From NCBI GenBank assembly GCA_036768485.1, contig JAVLUZ010000340.1, forward strand, positions 1,134,701 to 1,198,700: a stretch of DNA of 64,000 bases. Direction: 5' to 3'. Positions 20,321 through 31,083 of the stretch are shown here, piece by piece; within the stretch, counting starts at the first letter, position 1; each line of letters starts with the position of its first letter. Origin of the DNA: Mermis nigrescens (Eukaryota; Nematoda; Enoplea; Mermithida; Mermithidae). The notes beneath the pieces are model-generated. The model was not told where the DNA came from. It made no database searches and saw only the letters and a program-made list of their open reading frames with translations. Made by a program: the position numbers and the translations under genes.

Positions 20321-20845
20321 TTATATAAATTTCATTTTCCAGTAAGGAATACAAAGTTGCAAATCAGGTCGAAAGCAGCACGAACTAGGGCATACACTGT
20401 AAACATTTTGCATAAAGTTACATATAATACTATCATTATGCATCAAATTCGGTGTAAAGTATTTAAAAATTGAATTCATAGCAATATTACGACATCTATG
20501 AAACAAGAAGAAAATGCAATAAAGTCCACAGGTAGCGCTAAACGAACTCTGATAGCGTGTCTTATTTAAATTTTGCGTCTTGCTATTTCTACGCATAAAA
20601 TGATTGAAAGATTCTACGAAAGGTGGTAATCCTAATGAATCAAAATAATCAACATTGCCGCTTGAATCAAAATAGAATGCAACCCAATGCTGTCCGCTTT
20701 GATAATGGCGATCGATATTTGCAATAAGAGCAGCCGGTCGAAATGGTATTTTCCAGGGAAGTTTGTCACTTGGGAAAATACCGAGGAAAATGCGTTGTAG
20801 TACCTTATCTGATTGTACAATATTTCGAATTTCGTAACCGTTCAT
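20321..20845 (-). CDS. Adenain-like cysteine protease (C5-type maturation protease)
   Basis: 174 codons. The adenain order is visible: His53 in GQHWVAFYFD, Asp69 in VDYFDSLG, Gln99 and Cys106 in YQSSFSATCGLYC. These match the His-Asp/Glu-Gln-Cys active site of adenovirus-type proteases. The enzyme would cleave capsid precursors during maturation. Its ATG overlaps the integrase stop by 4 bp (ATGA). The protein is about the usual Polinton length and shows no lesion. Confidence 0.9.
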   Translation of the reverse strand: MNGYEIRNIVQSDKVLQRIFLGIFPSDKLPWKIPFRPAALIANIDRHYQSGQHWVAFYFDSSGNVDYFDSLGLPPFVESFNHFMRRNSKTQNLNKTRYQSSFSATCGLYCIFFLFHRCRNIAMNSIFKYFTPNLMHNDSIICNFMQNVYSVCPSSCCFRPDLQLCIPYWKMKFI

Positions 20846-21918
20846 GTTATATCCGTCTCAAAAATCCATTCGTTAAATTTTTCAGGATATCCAAACCACT
20901 TTACTAATAATTGAACTTGTCCGTTTCTTAGACGTCGACGTTTGATTATTTTTTCAATTTTAAATGTACGGTCTTTATTAAATTCAATTTTTAAGAGTTC
21001 GCGTTCATAAAATGTTCCAATTATGTGTTCTCCGCTTAAATCAATAAGTTTGTAAACTGGCTCAGTTTGACGTCGAATAACCTGCGAAATTTTAAAAATT
21101 TCTTCTGTGTACTGAGGAATGTAGCTTTTATCAAATATTTGACGGTACTTTGAAATTCGTACATAAGCACCAACTGCTAATTTAGGCTCTTTACTCTTTT
21201 TAATTTTTCCATACAAATTTTCCAAAACTTGTTGAACATTATTGACGTTAACATCCGCTGGTTTCATTTTGATTGATCGGTGTACTGTATTATTATAATT
21301 TTCAACTAGTTGGTCCAAGACATCAATCCAATTGTATGTTCCCTTATCGGTAAAATAACGAAACATTCTATTTTTCAAGGTACGATTAAACCTTTCTATA
21401 ATTGCGCATTTAATATCTTCGTTTTGAGATGTGAAAAATTCAATTTGTTCTTGATTTAATAGCTTTTGAAATTCCTGATTTACAAACTCTTTTCCTTTAT
21501 CTGTTCGAAGTCTCCATGGTTTACGTCCTTCCGATAAAATTGATTTAAATGCTTGCGAAACATTAGAAGCCGATTTATTCTTAAGAGGTTTAGCCCATGC
21601 ATATTTACTTAAAACGTCAATACAGGTTAAAATGAATTTAAAACCATTGTTGAAATTCACTAACGATGTCAAATCAGCAAGATCTAATTCCCACTGATGA
21701 TCAATATCAAAAACGTAAATTTTATTCCTCTTAAATTTTCGATAGGCTTGCCTATGTAAAGTATATGTATCCTGCGAGGATAACCACTTCTTCACCTTAG
21801 CTAATGTAACTGATGGGTCTTTAGCTTTAGCAGCGTTATACAATGATTTAATACTAGTAAAAGATGAGGGATTATTCAAATTACTATAAAGAGATTTGAA
21901 CAATTTTTCATTCATCAT
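20842..21918 (-). CDS. Retrovirus-like integrase with C-terminal chromodomain
   Basis: 358 codons from ATG at 21918. The DDE catalytic triad is visible: Asp79 in WELDLADL, Asp140 in LRTDKGKEF and Glu175 in AIIERFNR, with 34 residues between the last two. The core is followed by a chromodomain at about 312-358 (KIEKIIKRRR and VKWFGYPEKFNEW). This is the Polinton c-integrase, which inserts the linear DNA into the genome. It overlaps the upstream gene by 11 bp and the protease by 4 bp. No lesion seen. Confidence 0.95.
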   Translation of the reverse strand: MMNEKLFKSLYSNLNNPSSFTSIKSLYNAAKAKDPSVTLAKVKKWLSSQDTYTLHRQAYRKFKRNKIYVFDIDHQWELDLADLTSLVNFNNGFKFILTCIDVLSKYAWAKPLKNKSASNVSQAFKSILSEGRKPWRLRTDKGKEFVNQEFQKLLNQEQIEFFTSQNEDIKCAIIERFNRTLKNRMFRYFTDKGTYNWIDVLDQLVENYNNTVHRSIKMKPADVNVNNVQQVLENLYGKIKKSKEPKLAVGAYVRISKYRQIFDKSYIPQYTEEIFKISQVIRRQTEPVYKLIDLSGEHIIGTFYERELLKIEFNKDRTFKIEKIIKRRRLRNGQVQLLVKWFGYPEKFNEWIFETDIT

Positions 21919-22645
21919 ACAATGGAGTATATCTATATAATTTTCTAAATTTTCTTATATTTCTATATATTTTAGGCGTTGTTTCCTGTTTAATGGTTTC
22001 TGCAGCAGAACCTTCCGTCGCAGAATCATATTCTGTAACTGAGTCGGATTTTTCGGATTGCTTCTTATATATTTTTTCAGCCAACATTTTTCGTCTATTT
22101 GGGTTTCCTATAAATTCTTTAGGAACATGTTCTTTAAATAAAGCTTGTGCAAATTCTAACGCTCCGATTGGAGGCTCAGTTTTAATGCGTTCTCTACTGA
22201 AATCATTAATAAGGTCCACAATATGAGAATTAGGAATAGGACGGTCATCAACTGAAATCTCGCCATTATCGTTTACTTTAATTAATTTACTGCGTTTAAT
22301 GTGAGAAACTAACATTTGAGCTTGTTTTATTTTACTTTTTGGAAGGCTAGACAAAACTGTATCAAACCAAGTGAATTTAAAATCAGGCTTTTCATCACTC
22401 TTTTCCTCGGGCTTAAAAATTACAGTTTGAGGTTCACGACTTTCGGCTTCTAAATTTAAATATCTACGAAAAAGCTGTGAATACAATTGGAATTGACGTT
22501 CAGGGCTTTCACTTTCATTTTCCAAAATCCGTTTAATTTCGTCTTTAAATTCATTAATTTGTTTTTGTAGTGGTGATTTTTCAGTATTTGATTGACTAGA
22601 TAAAACATCTTGAGGTACCAATACCATTTTGTTAGTGAATTTCAT
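21908..22645 (-). CDS. Conserved Polinton protein of unknown function
   Basis: 245 codons. The start NKMVLVPQDVLSSQ and a following charged helical segment are characteristic of a protein found beside Polinton integrases. The middle (FTWFDTVLSSLPKSKIKQAQ) and the IPNSHIVDLINDF block suggest a small winged-helix-like domain. The C-terminus is acidic and Ser-rich, then basic. No function is known to me. Its start overlaps the small upstream gene by ATGA and its stop overlaps integrase. A remnant of the homologous N-terminus is at 53995-54117. Confidence 0.7.
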   Translation of the reverse strand: MKFTNKMVLVPQDVLSSQSNTEKSPLQKQINEFKDEIKRILENESESPERQFQLYSQLFRRYLNLEAESREPQTVIFKPEEKSDEKPDFKFTWFDTVLSSLPKSKIKQAQMLVSHIKRSKLIKVNDNGEISVDDRPIPNSHIVDLINDFSRERIKTEPPIGALEFAQALFKEHVPKEFIGNPNRRKMLAEKIYKKQSEKSDSVTEYDSATEGSAAETIKQETTPKIYRNIRKFRKLYRYTPLYDE

Positions 22646-22983
22646 TGTTTTCTAATTAAATTACCAAGCAAGTCAGTAGCAATGCTAAATAAAGGGGCTA
22701 ATAAAAGTGGTAAAAATCCGCCTTTTTGAATAAGTGCACGTTTTTGAGCTAGTTTTGTTCCTTTCTTTGTACCCAAGTAACGAATCTTATTTTTATATCG
22801 TTTTAGTTGTTTCTTTTGTAATGGAGTTAGTAAAATATTACCGCGCAGTATATTATAACATATATCCGAAATACAGTAAATAAGTTCTTTGTTAGCTTTA
22901 TTCAAAAACGCTTTACGCTGATAAGGTTTGCACTTTGCTAATACTTTCAATTCATTAATGTTATCTTGTAACCGATGCGACAT
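22642..22983 (-). CDS. Small conserved Polinton protein (KGGFLP family)
   Basis: 113 codons. It consists of an N-terminal helical part with LKVLAKCKPYQRKAFL, a middle LTPLQKKQLKRYKNKIRYL and a C-terminal ALIQKGGFLPLLLAPLF with a hydrophobic end. The same layout occurs at 54104-54445 in Polinton 2, so selection has kept it across both elements. I recognise it as a recurrent Polinton neighbour gene, but I know no role. A minor virion or membrane-associated protein is conceivable. Confidence 0.7.
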   Translation of the reverse strand: MSHRLQDNINELKVLAKCKPYQRKAFLNKANKELIYCISDICYNILRGNILLTPLQKKQLKRYKNKIRYLGTKKGTKLAQKRALIQKGGFLPLLLAPLFSIATDLLGNLIRKQ

Positions 22984-23044
22984 GACGCCATAAACACAAA
23001 ATACGAAAATGATACATTTTAACTTTCAGTACCTATTTATAACA

Positions 23045-23498
23045 TCAGTGCAGCAAGAAATCTGCCTCGTCATTTAAAATTCGCATGAAATAGCTTTTAC
23101 GATAGTAAAAATTTGAATCATTCAAATCGGAAAAATCATGTCTTATATCTTCATCCAAATCTCTGTATAACCCTTGTAAGAAGTTAGCATGCAAATCTCT
23201 CTTTTTGATTTGGGATAAAAGCTCATTGGCAAAATACCAAAAGGCTGACATGCGCCTTCGACCAGTTAATAAGTATTGACTATTGTATTGTCTTGCTTTT
23301 TCTTTATAAGATGCTTTTGCCTCAGTCGAAAATCGCGTCCAAAATACATCAGCAAGAAACGCTTTTTCATGATTTAAGACATAAATTGCTGAAAAAAGGT
23401 GAAAATAGCGTGTTTTTACAAAAAAAAATTTAAATATTTATACCTCTCCCTCGTTGATGAATGATTCGAACAAATAGTTCAAACGAAGCAGCGACCAT
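23045..23498 (-). CDS. Tandem HMG-box-like protein B (Polinton accessory)
   Basis: Two exons, intron 23389-23443 (55 bp, GT-AG). Exon 1 starts at ATG 23498 and encodes a helix-1-like segment with SFELFVRIIHQ. Exon 2 continues with FLADVFWTRFS and a lysine-rich helix 3 (EAKASYKEKARQYN), then LTGRRRMSAFWYFANELL, which opens a second box and closely resembles the HMG helix-1 consensus (SAF..FANE). Protein A at 15634-16050 has the same architecture, including an intron within box 1. DNA bending or condensation is inferred. The gene stands between the KGGFLP gene and membrane protein A. Confidence 0.6.
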
Positions 23499-23579
23499 AA
23501 TTGAAAAATCGACTGGACCCGAAAGGATTGAACCGAAATGAATAAAATTTAGCAAAAAAAACGTTTATATACAGATTTG

Positions 23580-24062
23580 CTAAAAACTAGTTGTGTTTAA
23601 GACTTGAATTAGCCGCCAAGTATCTTTGTAAGAGAAATTCATTGACGCAACGTGTAAGCTAGTAAATAACCCGTCAATTGCGCAACATATGTATATGTCT
23701 GGGTTAAAAATGATTAATCTAAAGCAGCCTTTTAATCTAAACTCTCTTCCTATTCCAGGCGTACATGCAATATTTTTCTCTATAAAGTTTAGCAAGTGGC
23801 TTTTTTCTTCATTGCTTAAGCTGTACATAGTTGTTCTGTTTAATTTACTAGGCGTGTGTACTAAAATCGTAAAATTTGCTTCTCGGCTATAAGTGTTTTC
23901 CATGCACTTTTTCACTTGTAAGTCGTAGAATAATGCGGTCATAAAAGCGAGAAAAAATATCAAAGCTAGGAATGGTGACGCTAATACAAAATTTAGTGTT
24001 CTTGTACTTGACACTGTTCGTCGTAAAATGCTTTGAATAAACCCATTTCGTCCATTTTCCAT
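23580..24062 (-). CDS. Membrane protein A, paired with the gene at 24828
   Basis: 160 codons, intact. One strong transmembrane segment lies at about residues 24-47 (LNFVLASPFLALIFFLAF). The rest has spaced cysteines and a motif LNRTTMYSLSNEE...FIEKN, which recurs in membrane protein B (INKTISYNLTVDE...FIEQN). No known family recognised. It follows the ATPase gene directly. It may be a virion membrane or entry-associated component, but the sequence shows only topology and the paralogy. Confidence 0.6.
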   Translation of the reverse strand: MENGRNGFIQSILRRTVSSTRTLNFVLASPFLALIFFLAFMTALFYDLQVKKCMENTYSREANFTILVHTPSKLNRTTMYSLSNEEKSHLLNFIEKNIACTPGIGREFRLKGCFRLIIFNPDIYICCAIDGLFTSLHVASMNFSYKDTWRLIQVLNTTSF

Positions 24063-24145
24063 AATTCAGGAGATAAGTTGTAAAAGATTGTAGCTTTGAG
24101 ACCTTAAAATTTCTAAAATGAATTTTTTAAGTTTTACAGTTATAT

Positions 24146-24772
24146 TTATTTCGGTACATAAACGTAATTTTTATCGTCTGTAGGAAAAATATTAGTTCTC
24201 AGTCGCATGTTTTCAGGCGTTGTCTGACATAAATCGATCAATAAATATCCAAAAGGTTCTCTTGTTGCATCAGAAAATGCTTCGGCAAAATGTTTCGAAC
24301 CTGGAAAAATTTGTCTCTCCAAAGTTTTTAGCTGGACCCTATCACTAGGGTTTTTCATTAAAACTAGATATTGTGCATTAATTCTGCTTGTCCTCAATCC
24401 ATTGTAGAACGCATTTTGAACTATATGTATAATCGACAAATTCCAATGATGAGATCCTTTTGTAAAAAGTTCGCTTAATCTTGAATCAGATTTAGTATCC
24501 AACATTAAATCATCCAAAATCAATAATTTTGGTTCATTTTTATTTGATTTTAAATCATCGAAATTTGGAATTCCTTCTACAAAATTGACGTTTTTATCTA
24601 ATAACGCATCATAAGCTGGTTGCCATTCAGTATAGCACCAATAAATTTTTGAAGGCGGGAAATCTATCATTTCGTTCGAAAATTGAACAAATTTCTTGAC
24701 AAATTCAGTTTTTCCAGACTTTGTTGGCCCCGAAACAATACAATTAAAAGGATGTTTCCACTTTACGTCCAT
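24146..24772 (-). CDS. FtsK/HerA-type DNA-packaging ATPase
   Basis: 208 codons. Walker A is GPTKSGKT (residues 15-22), Walker B is LLILDD (83-88), and a sensor-like IIHIVQN follows at about 115-120. This is the Polinton A32-like packaging ATPase, of usual length and without lesions. It would pump element DNA into capsids. The broken homologue at 54511-55096 has the same Walker A layout. It lies between two paralogous membrane protein genes. Confidence 0.92.
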   Translation of the reverse strand: MDVKWKHPFNCIVSGPTKSGKTEFVKKFVQFSNEMIDFPPSKIYWCYTEWQPAYDALLDKNVNFVEGIPNFDDLKSNKNEPKLLILDDLMLDTKSDSRLSELFTKGSHHWNLSIIHIVQNAFYNGLRTSRINAQYLVLMKNPSDRVQLKTLERQIFPGSKHFAEAFSDATREPFGYLLIDLCQTTPENMRLRTNIFPTDDKNYVYVPK

Positions 24773-24827
24773 GCTTACGTAGTAATATAAAATAATAAAT
24801 CAATTTCAACGTGCAATCGATTTTATA

Positions 24828-25330
24828 TTATTCAATACTTGCCCTACAATCAGGTGCTTTCATTTTTAGAATACCTAATAAAAATATAGTTCTCGCATGA
24901 TTAAGTCTAAACGTTTTAACTTCCATTTTAACAAAATTTGAGACTCTTCCGCAGTGGATAAATATATAAGGCGTGTGTGATATTATTCTATCATTAAAAG
25001 CATCAATTTTTCCCTTATTAGCTGGGCAATCCTTATTTTGTTCAATAAATTTAGCGAATTTCTCTTGCTCATCCACAGTCAAATTATAACTAATTGTTTT
25101 ATTAATATAACTAGGTAAGCGCAAAAAAGATTTTTATTCTTTTCAGAACAACTTGCGATAAATTCAATTTTTTCGCTATTATTAACATTAGGCACGTGCA
25201 TTATTGTTAGTTCATAATTTCTTAGCGGGTCATCAGGCGAAAGCGATTTCCAATTATTATCACTTTCAAGAGCTAGAAGTTTATTTATTATCATAGTTGT
25301 AAATATAAATTTCATAATAGAGTCAATCAT
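24828..25330 (-). pseudogene. Membrane protein B, frameshifted
   Basis: The N-terminal frame starts at ATG 25330 and has a hydrophobic segment (IMKFIFTTMIINKLLAL). The homologous remainder continues in another frame from about 25124 down to 24828. The change falls in an A/T homopolymer stretch near 25115-25135. The second part contains INKTISYNLTVDE and FIEQNKDCP, which match membrane protein A. So this is a paralogue with a one-base frameshift, or less likely a slippery site or unrecognised intron. Confidence 0.55.
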
Positions 25331-25472
25331 CTTTATTTCTAATTTTTAGAATTTCAATCTTTCTTTTCATAAATATTTAAGCATAAATTGTAAAAGCGTC
25401 TGCTCGTTGTACTATAATTTTCAAACACTGATTTTATTAGCCGGACACGTTATTATATACTTGCATAAAACA

Positions 25473-28400
25473 TTATACCCAACCATATGGTACAGTAGTA
25501 CAATTTTGGCGAATAATACGTTTATCATAAACAATACAAAATTTTTTGGGAACAAGTTTCGTTATGACTTTTCTGCCATCGCTTTTACGTCGAATATTAG
25601 ATGAAACGACAAAAATATTCTTTTTACAATTTTGCTTAACAAATGCATGAACAAGGCGGCGTAAAGAATTAAAATTTACGCGTTTCAATGTTATATAGGA
25701 CAAAGTAATTCCTCGCACTTTTATAACGAAATGATCTTTCTTATCATTTGTACTGAAAACGCGGTAACCATAATTTTTTGGCCCACCACTACAAAATTCC
25801 GAAATGTATGATCCTTCACCATATTCTCGAAGCTCGTCAGTCATTTCGCCCAATCCAGTGCCAATAGGTACACGATACTCCATTTTTTCATTTAAATTTG
25901 AAATATAAATAATGCTATCCGTGTCGAAGTATAAAACATTCTTGCCAAGTTGCTCAATGTACGAATAAAGTTTTAAGCGAGCCTGTGTTGTTGTATATGC
26001 AGCAATTACTGAATTTGTGTTGCTCATAACGTCTATAAAATCCTCATGCTGCTTGAATGTAACAGCAATTAGTTCCTCGCTCACCATATGAATAGCTAAA
26101 ACTGTAATGGATGGATTAAAAACATGAGCGTAGTATTTGGCCGGATCCTTGAAGTAAACCGTCTTATTCAAATTGTTTCTTTGACCGAACTGAAAAGCAT
26201 TTGTATTCAAATTTAATAAAACAAAAAATGTAAACGCATTCATATATAAATTAGTGTGCTTAACAACAATTTTAGGTTAAACCCATATTAAAATGTTACG
26301 TCTAGCAGCACGTTATAGTATCTTTTAATAAAGACATTCTTAATTAAAATTATTTTAAGTATAGATAAAAAATGCAATATCTCTTACTTTTCCCCAAAAA
26401 CTATTAAGCATTAATTTTGATAACGATCTTTTTCCAGGATTTTTTTCAATTTTGTTAGCATCCAACAATATATTTTCTCGATTTTCGATATTTTGAATAT
26501 ACGCCTTCCTATCTCGATCAGATTGAATAGTGGACGGATAACCTTCCGACTCCTAAAAATTATTATTCAGTGAGGACGTTATAAATTTTATAAATTAAAC
26601 AAAAGAGGCCATAATATTAATAAAAATAAATTATTTTTTATTCTTACAATTTTCATTTTCATAAACGTGTTGACATATGCAGTAAACAATCCTCCACTAG
26701 AATTTATTATAGGATCATATTGTTCCACTCGTTCATAGTGCCAAATTTCGAAAATTTGTAAAATCTATAAGTCAAAAAAAAATTATTTATTTAAAATAAA
26801 AAATGAATAATACGCCTACTTTGTATCCTTTTTCCAAGGCTTTATAAATTTCCATTGTAACCCAAGTACCATTGAGGGCGCGCTGCGAATCACTATGTTG
26901 ACATTTTTCCTTTTGTTGAAGAGTAGCACACGTTTGGCAGAGTGGAAACATTAATTTACCACCAGATCGAAATGGTAAAACTGGGTGGAATAATTTTTTC
27001 GGTGGTATAATTTTACATTTGATTAAACCCTCGTAGGGCTGATTTTCTAAAGTCACATTTTCAAAATTTTCAGTCAAAATTGTAGGATGACCAATTGGAT
27101 ATTTTCCATATTTATTGATATATGGATATAAACTACACACATCTACGTAGTTTATTTTTTGCAAAGGAAAATCATCAAAATCTTTTTTAATTTTATGATA
27201 TAATTTTATTGCATTGGTTCTCCCGCCATAGAAAGCTATAAAAAAATTTAAAAAATTAATACACACATAGTTTAAGCAAAGTTTCAAAAAATATAATTAT
27301 ACCTTCACGCGGGTTAATTGGAGGCTCTTTTGTAATCACGTTGTCAAAGAAGGTTTTCATAGTTGAATTAGCTGCAAGTTGTTCCTTTAATTCACATTCC
27401 CAAATTTCTATTAAGTCATATCCTGCTTGTTGAATAAATTTCCGACGCTCTAAGACTTTATCATGTGCTTCCTTTGCAGTTAACATTCGATCAGCAGTAA
27501 GATTAGTTCTTTTTACCATACATCTAGGGCAACCGTGCCAATAACAACCTAGGTGTTCGTATACTGTATTGCCAGCAATCCCATCTACTTTATATTTTCC
27601 GATTTTTACTTCATATCCATTTTCCTTATGAGAAATATATTTATGTTCTTTGTGGCTAATCCATTTTAACCATTTTAATGCTATTATTGATTGTTTTTCA
27701 TTTCTTCTATAATTATCGTTAGGAATTATGCCTATAGTCATTGGTTTTAAGAATAGTTTACGAAAAACCATATTGCATGCACTAGCTATTGTTAATGAAC
27801 GTTCAAAAGGGTCAACTGTTGTTTCACTTATGAAAATATCTCTGAATTTCAGGCAACACTGTCTTAATACTGTAACATCGCTATCACAGTAAGCCAAAAG
27901 TTGATCTTTGAAATTGAATATCTTAAATAAATAAAAAATAAATTTTAAAGAACGACATCTAAATAAAAATTAAATTTTATATACTTTTCCTTTTTGCAGA
28001 TTGTACCACTCGTAAAAACGTTTATACTCGTCAGTATTTAGAACCGTTGGATTATAATAAGTAGCATCTGGCCATTCGCCGACGTAGTCAATATTGGATT
28101 GTATATTAAAGTTATGTGGAAAATAGCCCTTACATAATTCCTCGATACCGAAAGTTTTAGGTAAATTTGCCAACTTCATTGGCAAAAAGTTGAATGAATC
28201 TATTATTCTGACAGTGCCATAAGAAATCGCAATTAATTCCAGCCCTTTAAAATAATGAAATACTTTTAAGTGTGTGTAAATAAAATTAATGCATTTCAAA
28301 AATCTACCTTTACTGATAATTTTCGGAACTTTGCCATGCTTGTGAAAGAATTGCAAAATAAACTGCCCGTCAAAGCCTTTAGCGTTATGGGCAATTGCCG

Positions 28401-30301
28401 TTACATGCTTCATATCAAACAAAAAGGTACAAAAATCGTCTAAACAATTTTGTCCTATAAAAATTCGCTTGTTTAAACCGCAACGATAGCAAGATAATAA
28501 AGGCTCATTATGCCGGCAATCGTCACAGACAATATGAGCTATACATAAATTTGGAATGTGTTCATATTCGGGGCCATATGCTGTGTCTTTTAAAATACTT
28601 TCTTGAGTAGTTTCAAAGTCGAAAAACACAAAACGTTGAACAATTTCTTCTTTTGAAATTTTTTCCGACTTTTCCGCATCTATTTCACTATCATACTCAC
28701 TGTCTTCATTGTCATCATCATCTTCGTTTGAAATTTTGGCCATGTAACATAAATGCCCTTAAATTATAAGTCAAACTTGAAGTAAAAAAAATTATTAAAA
28801 AAATGATAAAATAACCTTTTTGTTGAACTTGTTTCTTGCAGATCCGGCAGTGAAAGTAGCCACATTTATGCTTCTTTTTACGGGCATTTCGAAAGTGTTT
28901 ACCACATTTTTTGCACCGCTGAATTCGTGAGCATATAGATGCTTCGATTATTCTCTTTCTTCTTTTTTGCTTAGAAACTTGGCGATGATTTATAAAGCAT
29001 TTAAAATTGTAAAAATATCGATTGCACGATGAGCATGTTAAAATTTTAGTTTTTGCACATGGCGGATAGCTGTAGCAGGAAGTGCATTTATGTTTACAAC
29101 GATGGTATTCTCGGTTACTGTATGGTACATTACAGAGCTCACAGAAGTAGCTGCACGAAAAAAATGCGGCGATTTTGCTGATAACGGTAAAATGTCCATC
29201 ATGCAAATATAAATGCAAGACCTTATCAGATTTCGTTGAACCTTAATATAGTAAATACGTCTATTTAAAAATCTTTAATTTTGCAAAATAATCTATAATA
29301 AAATTTTTCTTACCCTCGAAAAATAATACGTTGTGATCGCCTTTTTTAAACACCTTGATTTTATACGCTGGCATAATGTTTTGTAATTTGATTAACTCAG
29401 GTATGCCACACGCTCCCTCGTGATTTTCAAGCTTTGCTAATTTCATAAGTTGTTGGGCTTTTAATTTTTGCATCCTATGACGCCTCGCATCACCTTGTCG
29501 TATGCTATTCCAACAAAAAGTGGGATCATCCTTATGTAAACGAGCTCTAGCCACTACGAGAGCTCTAGCTAAACATAAATTATCGCGGTTACGAATCTGA
29601 AGAAAACATCCTCCATGTGGACCACGATTTATGAATTTTTCGTGAAGAATGCGATTACCATAACGTCCAGTACCTGCCTGTGGTGTTACAACAACAATTT
29701 TTAATACCGAATCAGTAGAATCGATTTTAACCTCCTGGTTTGACTGCAAAATACGTTCGATTTGGTTTAAAATTACTTCGCCGTTAATGTTTATGCGGTT
29801 TCTAAAATGTATCAATACTGGCTTGTCTAAATCTGGATTAGATAATTGAAGACCAATGAAAGTTGAAGGTTCGTATTTTGATAAAACAGTTTCTATTATA
29901 TGATCGAAAATAGCAGGTAACCTTTCGGGCAAATTCGTGAAATCTTGAGAATTCTTAAAATGAATTCGATACTCAGCGCCATCTGTACTAAAACGTTTAA
30001 TGTGCTGAATTTTCGGATCACCAAGTTCATAAAAATGATCAGGCGGCAGTTCACCCCCAGTTTGTTCTAATGTATCATTCCATTCATCCGAACAGTCGGC
30101 TCTACTCTGTGCTTCTGATTCATTCCATTCGTCTATTGTTATTCAACTATCGGTTTCAAATGCGTTCGAAGACTCTTCGTCAGAAATATTTTCTAAAACT
30201 AAATTTTCGTTCACATTTTCGGTATGTAAATCTGGCAAAGTGTCCTCCGATTCCGAAAAATCACTGTAATCTAATGTTAATTTATATTCATCTTCATCCA
30301 T
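25473..30301 (-). pseudogene. Protein-primed DNA polymerase B (pPolB), eight exons, one nonsense codon
   Basis: Reading leftwards: acidic start (ATG 30301), conserved Polinton N-terminal domain (NLCLARALVVARARL), a Cys/His-rich zinc region (28800-29218), the exonuclease with FFDFETTQ (ExoI), AHNAKGFDGQFIL (ExoII) and AYCDSDV (ExoIII), then FYGGRTNA, VDVCSLYPYI (motif A), and YFDTDSIIYI (motif C). GT-AG introns: 29242-29313, 28758-28815, 27922-27984, 27236-27302, 26765-26819, 26553-26647 and 26190-26387. An in-frame TGA at 30143-30145 lies upstream of all conserved domains; otherwise I see no lesion. The enzyme replicates the element DNA from a protein primer. Initiation downstream of the stop remains possible. 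Confidence 0.88.
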
Positions 30302-31083
30302 TTTCGAAAAAATCGTACTAAATTTGAACAAACTTTAAGTTCGAGTGAAACAATTTCTGAAAACTACCCATTTTAAACTTATAAAATTTTAGGGGCTTTA
30401 CTTACCGGTTCTAAGTATTTACATAAATTATTGCGTTTTGTACGCTCAGTAAAAATCATGTAGTAGCAAAACGTAAATTTTTATTAAAATTTTTGCACAA
30501 ACTACCTATAAGCAAACAATTCGAATTAACCCTAAAATTATAATGCTGCACGTAAATGAAGTGCATTAATAACATTCAGACATTTTGTAAATAATACGAG
30601 GCCTGCTTTATTTACTTTATTTTTGTGTTAGGAAACTGAAAAACACAAAATCAAAACACTTTTACGTATTTTTCCAAACAAATTTAAAATAATGTATTTC
30701 GTATGCGCCAGTCAGTAAATAATCGGCATGATTTTCGCTAATAAAAGGCAAGCAACTAAAATTTTTATAATTTTACGCGCTTAAGCTTTTCTCAATTTGT
30801 AAAATAAAATACAATTGTAAAATAGAGACATTTTGTAAATAAATGAAACTCACTTTATTTACCCTATTTTTGCTTCGGAAAACTAAAATTATAATGGTGC
30901 TTTTTAGTGCGAAATTGAAACACGTTAGCCCATTGTTCCTAACAAATTTTGCAATTGTATGCCTGCGCGCCTGCTTATGAAGTAAACATTAGAGTCGATT
31001 AATTTTCGGTCCGATTCGATCATTTTACATAAAATTAAAATTGGAGAGCGGCTTCGTTGAATTTTACTTTGAAAGTTTTTAAT
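30302..31083. promoter_or_regulatory. Divergent intergenic region with a duplicated block
   Basis: It separates minus-strand PolB from plus-strand PC4-like B and should hold promoters for both. Two related blocks, about 30580-30650 and 30830-30895, share acattttgtaaataa, a ctttatttac...ttattttt stretch and a gaaaact motif. TATA boxes cannot be assigned with certainty in this AT-rich sequence. Confidence 0.4.
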
